DNA of 64,000 nt from Theocolax elegans (taxonomy: Eukaryota; Arthropoda; Insecta; Hymenoptera; Cerocephalidae): contig CM047431.1 in the NCBI GenBank assembly GCA_026168455.1, positions 17,348,183 to 17,412,182 on the forward strand, written 5' to 3'. Below are positions 34,620 to 43,134 of this stretch, piece by piece. How positions within the stretch are numbered: position 1 is the stretch's first letter; each line of letters begins with the position of its first letter. The notes under the pieces are model-generated. The model made no database searches, was not told the DNA's origin, and saw only the letters and a list, made by a program, of their open reading frames with translations. A program made the translations under genes and the position numbers.

Positions 34620-35740
34620 AGAGAATGAGACAGAGCAAGAGAGACAGTGAGAGGAAGAGATAGAGAGACAGATAGAGAGAGAGAGAGAATGAGAGATAGC
34701 GAGAGGGAGAGAGAAAGAGAGAGAGAATAAGAGAGAATGAAAGATAAAGTGCGGGAGAGAATGAGGGATGGAGAGAGAGAGAGAGAATGAAAGATAGTGA
34801 GAAAGAGAGAGAGAATAAGAGAGAGAATGATAGATAGAGAGAAAGAGAGAGAATAAGAGAGAGTGAAAGAATGATAGAGAGAAAGGGAGAGAATATGAGA
34901 TGGTGAATAAAAGATAGAGAGAAAGAGAGAATAAGAAAGAGTGAATGGGAGATAGAGAATGAGAGCGAGAATGAGAGAGCAAGTGATAGGGTGCGAGAGT
35001 GGGAGCGAGTAATAATGAGGGACTGTGAGAGGGAGAGAGTGAGTAAGAATGAGGGAGTGTGAGGGAGAGAGAGGGAGAGTGAGGGAGAGAGGGAGAGTAA
35101 GGGAGACCGAGAGAGAGAATGGGTAAGAGATTGAGAGGGCGAGAATGAGATAGATAAAGAGAGAGAATGAGAGATTAAGAGAGAGAGAGAGAGAATAAGC
35201 TGGAGAGATAGAGAGAGAATGATAGATGGAAGGAGAGATATAGAGAGAATGATAGATGGTGAAAGAGAGAGGGGGAGATAGTGAATGAGTGATAGAGAGA
35301 GGGGGGGAGAGAGAATGAGTGACAAAAAGAGGGGGGGAGAGAGAGAATGTGTGATAGAGAGAAAGAGAGAGAAAATAAGAGAGAGAGAATGAAAGATAGA
35401 TATTGAAAGATAGAGTGAAAGAGAGAGAGAATAAGAGAGAGAATGAAAGAAAGTGAATAAGGGAGAGTGAATGAAAGATAGAGAGAAAGAGAGAGAATAA
35501 GATAGAGTGAATTCAAAGATAGAAAGAATAAGAAAGAGTGAATGGGAGATAAAGAGTGAGAGCGAGAATGAGAGATAAAGAGCTAGAGAGAGAGAATGAG
35601 AGATCAAGAGATAGATAGAGAGAGAATGAGATAGATAAAGAGAGAGAATGAGAGATAAAGAATATCTCTCTCTCTCTATCTGTCGCCCTATCTCTTCCTC
35701 TCACTGTCTCTCTCACGCCAAGATAATGTTTGTCGGACGG
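34620..35740 (-). repeat. GA-rich low-complexity tract (strand switch of the CT tract)
   Basis: The strand bias flips at a block ACGCCAAGATGATGTTTGTC + GGACGGACGG near 34,576. A second copy of that block at 35,714-35,755 ends the tract. This suggests an inversion or opposite insertion of a CT-tailed repeat. Confidence 0.85.
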
Positions 35741-35759
35741 ACATACGGACGGACATTAT

Positions 35760-36169
35760 AATTTATCGGTTTTTTTTTTATATCACTTAGTAATTATAAT
35801 AATAATTTTTTTGTCATTAATATGATGCATTAACTTATGTTACACATATTTATCATAAACTATATATGTTTTAAGTATTTTTCGCAAGAATAGGGGAGTT
35901 TTTACAAAATCGCTCAAAAAGATAACTTTAATATAATGTATATATATATATATATATATGTGTGTGTATATATAAAGTATACTTTGCGTCGCAAGGGGGA
36001 ATACAGTTGAACTTTCTCCCATACAAAATATTTTTTAGATAATCGCTAAAACTAAACAAAGCAAATTTTTTAATATTTATATTAAAAACAATATAATTAT
36101 GAAATAATGCAATTTCATAAAAATAAAGTACCAACACATCACAATATCAATTCTTTCAAATATTTATTC
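35760..36169. other. AT-rich, nothing recognised
   Basis: Contains a (TA)n/(TG)n patch at about 35,938-35,970. No gene is seen. Confidence 0.5.
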
Positions 36170-36498
36170 TACGATTTATAGTAGAAATAAATTTATGTAC
36201 TTTTACACATTTATGGAGAGCCCGTATACATATCGATTTCATAAAGTTATCGAAAACACTAATTTCTACGATTTTCTTAAATATTTAAAGAATTTTCCAC
36301 CTTTTTTAGGAGAACGCATTAGTGTATAATAAGAACGCTTAGAGAAATTAAAAAAAAATACGTGTATAAATATATGAAAGTTTTTTTATTTATTCTTGAA
36401 CTGTTAAAAATTTTTGGCAGTGGTGCCAACTTAAATCGAGGCGCCAAAAATCATCCCCTAAATTAACGTGTTCTCCAAGCAACTTTTGAGTTAAAGTC
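36170..36498 (-). repeat. Right inner arm and first array unit of element A, cut by gypsy
   Basis: Inverted copy of 28,106-28,320 followed by ACGTGTTCTCCAAGCAACTT. It breaks at AGTC (36,495-36,498), the target duplication of the gypsy element. The array continues at 48,003. Confidence 0.85.
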
Positions 36499-37800
36499 TG
36501 TAACGGTCACGCTGGGGATTAGGGCGTGGCGTCAAAGGCGAAATAAACACTTGAATTTATATAAAATAATCTGAATTTATTATAACAATTAAATTAGGTT
36601 TGGGCGCCAGCCGCGTATGATCGCGGCGAATTTATATTATCAAGCTCGGCTGCGTGCGAGCTGCTGCTGCTACTTGCTGCGCGAGGGGAGGGGAGGGGAG
36701 AAAAGGGGAAGCACACTTACGGTATGAAGGAATACGCGTATCCACTGCAAGGCGTACACCCACCTTATCAACGTGGAGATCGTCTCCTCGGATTCTGCTT
36801 CTCTCGGTTGCTCGCTTTCGCTCTCTAGTGCACACACACACACTCTCGAAATCTAACGGTATACAGCACTCGGTCGTAGATCGGTTAGCTGACGTTGCCT
36901 CGATGGCGTCCCGATGAGCTCTCTCTAGTTCGGGCTCGTTCGCCGCTTCGCTGCTCGGGCCCGACGTGCGCGCGCAGCTTCTCGCGTCGAGTCGCCCGTC
37001 GGCCGCCGTCGTCTCGCGCGCCTCGTGTAGTGAGTGCTCGCGGCCATGTTGATCAAGGCGGACGACGTTGCCGGGCTGCTGCTTCCCACGGAGAGGACGA
37101 TGTTCCCGATGATGCTGTTACCCAGGTAAGCCTATATGATCGTTCCTCCGTGTTATATACTGTATCGGCTAATGAGTCTGCTCTGTTACAGGTGCAGACG
37201 GGACGGCCGATCTTCGAGTCTTCTTTCTCACTTGCTCTCACGGTGGCTGCTCAGCTGGTGCGCGTCGGGTCGGTGATTGCTGCTCTTCGTCGGCGCTGCG
37301 TTGCTGCGGGGATGCTGGCTGCTTCTCAGGTGAATATCTATCTCCCGAGGGAGTGCTGCGTATTATTTACTGATTATTAACTGAGAGTTATGGTAATGTT
37401 ATGATTACCATAACCTCACTTCCAATCCTCTCCTAGCATGTAGCTGTCAGTTAGTGTGTGCACTACATGCGTCCTTGTTTCCTTGTAATTAGGATTATTA
37501 TTAATTATCCAACTGTTTCACAGCTTCCTGGATATCCTGTTGCTGCTCGTGCTGCTCCATCTGGCACCTTGGGCCATCGTAGGCTGCTCCATGGACCTGG
37601 TGCGAAGCCTCCCAGAAGTAGTATCGCCTCTCCTGACATGCTGCTTTATTGTGCTACGAGAAAGGAGCCAAGAGAAGTATTGGGAATTCGGGGAGCTTCG
37701 GCTAGGTTAGGTAGGCTTAGAGATGTGAGGGTAGGTAGGTTAGTTTATATTGGGGTTCGCTCGCTTATTAACTTTGACAGGTATTACATACCTTGTCACA
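36499..37800 (-). repeat. 3' LTR of the Ty3/gypsy element
   Basis: 1,302 bp, starting TGTAAC and ending TCACA on the plus strand, so TG...CA in the element's orientation. It is flanked outside by AGTC. Comparison with 46,701-48,002 shows a single visible difference (A/G near 37,110). The LTR is GC-rich and CpG-rich in its first 600 bp; the open frames there are not conserved genes. Plus-strand AGGTAAGC and TTACAGGTG resemble splice sites, antisense to the element. Confidence 0.95.
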
Positions 37801-37813
37801 ACTCCCCCCCACC
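37801..37813 (-). other. Polypurine tract of the gypsy element
   Basis: The minus strand reads GGTGGGGGGGAGT directly next to the 3' LTR, the expected plus-strand primer position. Confidence 0.9.
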
Positions 37814-38649
37814 AAACTGAAGTTACGCGGAAGTCGTAACTGAATTGCAAACTAACTAACTAAAGACAATAAATTAAATAAATACTTAATTACTAAACTA
37901 AAAAAAAAATAATTTGTTATTATCGCTGCTAGTAATGGTGGGGAGAGTAATGCTGCTTCTTAATTAACTTATTTCTAACAAGTAGCCGGTGCTACTGTTG
38001 CGGTGTGCTCGTGTTTAGTCTCCATGACTATTCTGCTTGGCTGCTATCTGTGTTAGTGTACACGGTGTATGTGATTTAATTTAGCTCTTATATTGCTTAT
38101 AAGTACGATTGGCTGGGCCCTTACATTATATTATTTATATCTTACCGCTTGGAGAGCTCATTTCGCGTTCGCGACACTCTCATACTGCATACTTACATGT
38201 TCTCTCTCATTCCTATTAAACAATTTATTTAATAATAAAAATTAAATTCTTAAATGCAAATAAATATCAATTTTATATATATGCTGCTATTAAATTATAA
38301 GATTGGTGCATGCCTTGCTGCTTATTTGCCATATTGCTGCTACTGCGTCCTTATTTTGCTTGCTCATTAAATCATTTAAAATATCTTTCTCTTAAGACAA
38401 CGAAATTAATAAGAAATTTGTGCATATTATTTCTTAGCTGCTGGGGTATTCGTTAGTACTGTTAGTACATTAAGCTGCTGTTAGTAAAAAAGTAAATAGG
38501 AAGAGAGAATGTAGGATTAAATAATCACCAAGTTAGTTTGGTTTTGCTGACTATTTATTAAATAATAATAATAAAATTAATAAAATATATTTTTCTGCCC
38601 TTGCTGCTGCTGCTGCGTATGGGTGGGATGAAAGGGAGGGAAAGAATAT
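37814..38649 (-). other. Gypsy 3' untranslated region
   Basis: AT-rich sequence between ORF3 and the PPT. No coding region is recognised. Confidence 0.7.
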
Positions 38650-39663
38650 CTATAGTCTTCCGCGCTTCCGTTGCATCTCCCAGTAATGTTCGCTGCACCG
38701 CGGACAATCCTTAGTGTGGAACCCTCTCATCCCACAGTTTCGGCAAAATAGAATGTTGGGGCTTACGCAAGCCCGCCAACTATGTCCTCTTCCGCCACAG
38801 TTCCAGCATCCAGCTGAACATGTGGATGGTGGCGGTCGAGGCATGCGCACGAAACTGGGGGAGGAGGGGTCCACTCGCTGCTCTCTGGGGGATGCTCGGG
38901 AAGGCGGGAGATTTGGGGTAGGGTCTGGGATGGTGGGGATCGGCTGCGGTTGGGGTTTAGATATTTTTAGGGACATTAGGGGTTTGGGTTTGGCTAAGGA
39001 GGCTGCTGCGGTTTGCTGGGGTAAGGATGGTGGAGGGAAGGGTTCGGATGCTGCTGGTAGGTTGGAGGATAGGAGGTGTTGGGTATTGGGAAGTAGGGGC
39101 GTTGGAGGGGGAACAGTCACCGGGACATGGATGTACGTATACAACCCGGTGACTGGGTTGTATACGGGATGGGTCAGGACGGGCTGTGGAGGGAATTCTG
39201 GGGAAAAGGAGGGTGGACGGATGACAGGTGGGGATGTTGTCTTTGGGCGGCGGAGGGATTTTGGGGTAGCTGCGAGACGGGAAGTGGAGGGTAAGGGGGA
39301 CATTGGGGCTGCGTAGGTTGTTGTTGCTGCTGGGGTTGTGGCTGCTGCTGGGGTTGTGGCTGCTGCTAACCAGGAGGGATCCTCGCAGAGGTGCCTCCCT
39401 CCTCTTATGCAGCCCCGAGTACCCGGACATGTTGATGGGTGCGGAGGTATCTCCTCCGCCTCGGAGCTGCTACTGCTGCTATTGCTGCTGCTATTGCTGT
39501 TGGCGGTTTCCGCCGGTCGGCTGATTGGACTCTGGGGTAGAGCCAATCTCTGGAGCACTTGCTCCAGATCTCCAATAACCGGCCGGCGCTCGCCAAGTAC
39601 TTGGGCACGGCCTCTGCCCCGTCCTCTGCGTAATGCGGAGGCCGTTCTGCTCGTACGATCCAT
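38650..39663 (-). CDS. Gypsy ORF3: proline-rich protein with zinc knuckles
   Basis: 337 aa from an ATG, in the place where env would stand, 90 bp after pol. The N-terminus is arginine-rich (RRGRGRGR), followed by serine and alanine/threonine runs and a long proline-rich middle. The C-terminus has one canonical CX2CX4HX4C zinc knuckle (CWNCGGRGHSWRAC) and a second variant CRNCGMRGFHTKDC. The gag C-terminus of this same element ends in a similar pair, so ORF3 may derive from a duplicated nucleocapsid. There is no signal peptide or membrane segment, so it is not an envelope. A role in RNA binding is inference. Confidence 0.75.
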   Translation of the reverse strand: MDRTSRTASALRRGRGRGRAQVLGERRPVIGDLEQVLQRLALPQSPISRPAETANSNSSSNSSSSSSEAEEIPPHPSTCPGTRGCIRGGRHLCEDPSWLAAATTPAAATTPAATTTYAAPMSPLPSTSRLAATPKSLRRPKTTSPPVIRPPSFSPEFPPQPVLTHPVYNPVTGLYTYIHVPVTVPPPTPLLPNTQHLLSSNLPAASEPFPPPSLPQQTAAASLAKPKPLMSLKISKPQPQPIPTIPDPTPNLPPSRASPREQRVDPSSPSFVRMPRPPPSTCSAGCWNCGGRGHSWRACVSPNILFCRNCGMRGFHTKDCPRCSEHYWEMQRKRGRL

Positions 39664-39753
39664 TCTGCAAGGATTTATTTCATTTTGTATTGGTTTTGCA
39701 TTTGCTTTATTTACCTCATCGCTGCCATTCCATTTATTACTTACATGCTTTAA

Positions 39754-42700
39754 TTATTTTCGCGGTCTAAGCTGACGTTTGGGTGGGCTGCTAGGGGACA
39801 TATGGGTATCAGGTATAATTTTCTTGGGACGACCTCTTTTCCGGGTAGCTGGGTTATTGGGCGGATTCGTGATTCGGATGCTTTGCGATAATTGCTGCTG
39901 CTGCGTTTGTGGACATTGGGGTGGAATTACATTTCGGGGAGGGACGTACCGCTTTAAATCGCTAATATGGACTTTAGTTTGTCGTTTGCTGCTTTCATCC
40001 TCCACTAAATAAATGCTAGGGGAGAATATTTGAATTATTTTTGCGGGTCCTATATATTTGGGTGCGTGCTTAGCTGCGAAATTATCGTCGGCTGACGATA
40101 GCACACGATTACGGCGACAAACTAAATCTCCTAATTGATACTGTATGTCTCTACGACCTCTGTTATAATACCGTGCTTGCTTGGCTGTGGCTATTTCAGT
40201 ACGCTTTTTTACTAGGTCGTAGATTGCTGGCAATCTATGTAATCGCTCTATCCATTGCTGCGTATCTGGGGCTGGGATTTGGGTTGGGGATTCAATGTGC
40301 TTTTTGACCAGAGCTATGGGAATAGGGTTCCTACCAAAATTCAAGAAGGCTGGTGAATATTTGGTGGAGGAGTGCACGACCGTGTTCAGTGCAAAACAAA
40401 ATTCGCCTAGATGGGTGTCCCAATTTCTATGATCATCAGCTAGATAGCTGTTGATCATTGGCTTTATATTTCTATTTACCCTTTCCACAGGGTTGGCTTG
40501 CGCGAAATATGGAGGGATTGTGGACTGCGTAATCCCGTAATATGCTAGCTTCTCTGTGACCATCCGATTAACGAATTCTGTTCCGTTATCGGTGATCAAA
40601 TATTTGGGACATCCCCATCTATTTATTACAAGCTCGTCGAAAGCTTGCAATACGCTCTTTGTATCAGCTCTTCTTAATGCCTTCATCTCCACGTATCGCG
40701 TGAACAGGTCTTCAAATACAATAATGTATTTGAAGCCTTGTTTCGATGGTGGCTTTGGGCCCATAATATCTGCTGCTACTACTGTCCAGGGTGCACTAAT
40801 ATTCCTGCCTTCCATAAGACCGGCGGGGGCTTGTTGGCTACTTTTATGGGCTTGGCACTCTTGGCACGCTTTGACATATTGGCATGTATCCATATATATC
40901 CCTGGCCAGTAATAATATGTGGCCAATCTAGCATATGTCTTGTCATTGCCTAGATGGCCTGCTTGCGGCGTGTAGTGGGCTTCGTACAGGGCTCTTGGTC
41001 GGTCGTTTTGGGGTAAAATTAGCTTCCAGGCATCGAGGTCGGGGACAAGGGGATCTACTAGGGGATTGGGACGGTGGGCATATAATAGATTATTCTCTAT
41101 TCTTAGGTCTGGGTACTTATTGGGGAATTTGGCTACTGCTATTAATTTTGTTTGATACCAGGGATCGCTGCTGTCTATTGATATGGCTGCTGCTGCTTCG
41201 GTGTTCTCGTACGCTCGGGATAGTGCATCCGGCACTTTGTGTAACGCTCCTTTGCGGTGCACAAATTTTATATTGTAATTTTGGAGTATGGTATTCCAAC
41301 GGGCCAATCTCCCTGTTGGATCCTTTATATTGTGCAACCAGAGAAGACTGTGGTGATCCGTTACTACCGTGAACTCTTCCCCTTGCAAATAGCCTTTGAG
41401 TCGGTCTACACACCATAACACGGCCAAGCACTCCTTTTCCGTGACGGTGTAGTTCCGCTCAGCTTTGCTTAGGGTTCTGCTCACGTAGTATATCGGATGC
41501 TCCTCTCCGTTTATCTCCTGCGTGAGAACTCCGGCTATCGCGTAATCGCTGGCATCAGTTTGGAGGGAAAATGGGAGGGAAAAATCGGGTCGGGCTAAAA
41601 TGGGGGCTTGGGTGAGGGCTAACTTCATCTTCTCGAACGCTTCTTGCTGCTCCTTGTGCCAGTGCCATCTGACATCTTTCCTTGTGAGATAATTCAAGGG
41701 TGCTCGGTATTCTGCCAATTTGTCAATAAATCGGGAATACCAACCGATTAATCCGGTAAATCTCCGTAGCTGCTTTAAATTAGTGGGGGCTGGGTATTCC
41801 AATATCGGCTTAATTTTATCATTGTTTGTTTTTAGGCCATCCTGGTTAACTTTATAACCTAGGTATGTAACCTCTGCGCAACAAAATTCCGATTTTTCGC
41901 GGTTTAGCTGTAAGTTGGCTTTTCTAAGGGCTGCTAGTACTATTTTGAGCCACCGAATGTGTTCCTCAAAAGTTTTGGCTGTGATGATTATGTCATCTAA
42001 ATAAGCGAACACATTCGGTTCCCATTCTGGCTTTATCAAATTGTCCATTATTTTCTGGAACATTGCTGGAGCGTTTGCTAGACCGTAGGGTACGCGGGTG
42101 AATTGAAATAAACCCTTTCCTGGGAGGGCAAAGGCTGTTATTTCTCGGCTTTCGGGGGCTAGGGGGACTTGGTGATAAGCTTGGGACAAGTCTAGCTTGC
42201 TTATATAGCGGCTTTCTCGTAGCTGGTCTAAAATATCGTCCATGTTTCGCATGGGATAAGCTATTTTCTTCGTAACTGCATTGACTTGCCTATAGTCAAT
42301 GCAGAAACGATATGCACCGTTCCCTTTAGGGACAATAACGGGGCAGCTGCACCATGGACTATCGGAAGGTTCGATGATGCCTTCACGTAGCATTCTATCG
42401 ACCTCCGCATAGCCTGCTTGTAGCATTTTAGGCGAGTACCGGCGGTTCCTCTGCCTAATTGGCTCTGCTCCTTGCGTATCAATTCTATGGACAGTTAGGT
42501 TTGTAGTGCCTAACGTCTTGGGGGCTGCGGGAATCATTTCATCTAAAAGCTGCTGCAAAATTTTTTCTTGGGAAGGGGTAGCTCTTTTGAGTCCTCCGAT
42601 GCTGGCTAGGGCTGGTATGTAGCTTGGGTCTTCGCCATGAGGATAAAAATGATGCGTAATGCCTTTAGAAGTCCACCACGTATCCTTTTCATAATTTATC

Positions 42701-43134
42701 CTCATGTTGACCTTGCGCTTAAAATCGATCCCCAGTATGCAATCATACTGTAGATCGTCTGCTACTTGAAAGGGCATTATGATATTGTCGCCGTCAATAC
42801 ATATAGAGACGTCTACAATACCTTGGATTGGTACTGTTGTACCGTCTGCCACTTTCACTGCTTTGCAGTCAGATCTCCTGAGCTTCTGCTGGAACACCTT
42901 ACTCATTCCTTTGCCTATAAAGGAGTGCACTGCTCCATCATCGAGCAGTGCTATGAGTTTGTGTCCATTTAGCTCAATATTAAAAAATAAACGGGGATCT
43001 ATGCCGGGAATTTGCTGAATAAGGGACTCGTTAGCTGCTATATGGGAGGGGTGAGACCCTAAGGGGGGTTTGGGTGAGAAAATACGGGTCCTTATTTTCT
43101 CTGGCTGCCGTTTCCCTGCTTCTTTGTGCTGCAT
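39754..43134 (-). CDS. Ty3/gypsy pol (protease, RT, RNase H, integrase)
   Basis: 1,126 aa, intact. The protease active site is LLDDGA (residues 64-69), with Asp in place of the usual Thr/Ser of DTG/DSG. RT follows (VPKGNGAYRFCIDYR, SKLDLSQAYHQ, catalytic YLDD). RNase H has QTDASDYAIAGVL and TVTEKECLAV. Integrase has the HHCC finger (HYTP...GH, CQEC) and the triad D (ADIMGP), D (ITDNGTEF), E (NPVERVN). Integrase after RNase H defines Ty3/gypsy. The frame overlaps gag by 43 bp in the -1 frame, and the ATG at 43,134 is probably not used. A GP(Y/F)-like module ends the protein. Confidence 0.95.
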   Translation of the reverse strand: MQHKEAGKRQPEKIRTRIFSPKPPLGSHPSHIAANESLIQQIPGIDPRLFFNIELNGHKLIALLDDGAVHSFIGKGMSKVFQQKLRRSDCKAVKVADGTTVPIQGIVDVSICIDGDNIIMPFQVADDLQYDCILGIDFKRKVNMRINYEKDTWWTSKGITHHFYPHGEDPSYIPALASIGGLKRATPSQEKILQQLLDEMIPAAPKTLGTTNLTVHRIDTQGAEPIRQRNRRYSPKMLQAGYAEVDRMLREGIIEPSDSPWCSCPVIVPKGNGAYRFCIDYRQVNAVTKKIAYPMRNMDDILDQLRESRYISKLDLSQAYHQVPLAPESREITAFALPGKGLFQFTRVPYGLANAPAMFQKIMDNLIKPEWEPNVFAYLDDIIITAKTFEEHIRWLKIVLAALRKANLQLNREKSEFCCAEVTYLGYKVNQDGLKTNNDKIKPILEYPAPTNLKQLRRFTGLIGWYSRFIDKLAEYRAPLNYLTRKDVRWHWHKEQQEAFEKMKLALTQAPILARPDFSLPFSLQTDASDYAIAGVLTQEINGEEHPIYYVSRTLSKAERNYTVTEKECLAVLWCVDRLKGYLQGEEFTVVTDHHSLLWLHNIKDPTGRLARWNTILQNYNIKFVHRKGALHKVPDALSRAYENTEAAAAISIDSSDPWYQTKLIAVAKFPNKYPDLRIENNLLYAHRPNPLVDPLVPDLDAWKLILPQNDRPRALYEAHYTPQAGHLGNDKTYARLATYYYWPGIYMDTCQYVKACQECQAHKSSQQAPAGLMEGRNISAPWTVVAADIMGPKPPSKQGFKYIIVFEDLFTRYVEMKALRRADTKSVLQAFDELVINRWGCPKYLITDNGTEFVNRMVTEKLAYYGITQSTIPPYFAQANPVERVNRNIKPMINSYLADDHRNWDTHLGEFCFALNTVVHSSTKYSPAFLNFGRNPIPIALVKKHIESPTQIPAPDTQQWIERLHRLPAIYDLVKKRTEIATAKQARYYNRGRRDIQYQLGDLVCRRNRVLSSADDNFAAKHAPKYIGPAKIIQIFSPSIYLVEDESSKRQTKVHISDLKRYVPPRNVIPPQCPQTQQQQLSQSIRITNPPNNPATRKRGRPKKIIPDTHMSPSSPPKRQLRPRK

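Noticed and set aside
33091..35716. Long Ser/Leu-rich frames on both strands
   Set aside because: Translation of CT/GA low-complexity DNA; no conserved domain or normal composition.
35928..36137. Short frames rich in Tyr/Ile around (TA)n
   Set aside because: Low-complexity AT sequence, no protein-like features.
36895..37380. 161-aa frame in each gypsy LTR (plus strand)
   Set aside because: Antisense to the element, GC-rich, no recognisable domain. It exists twice only because the LTR is duplicated.
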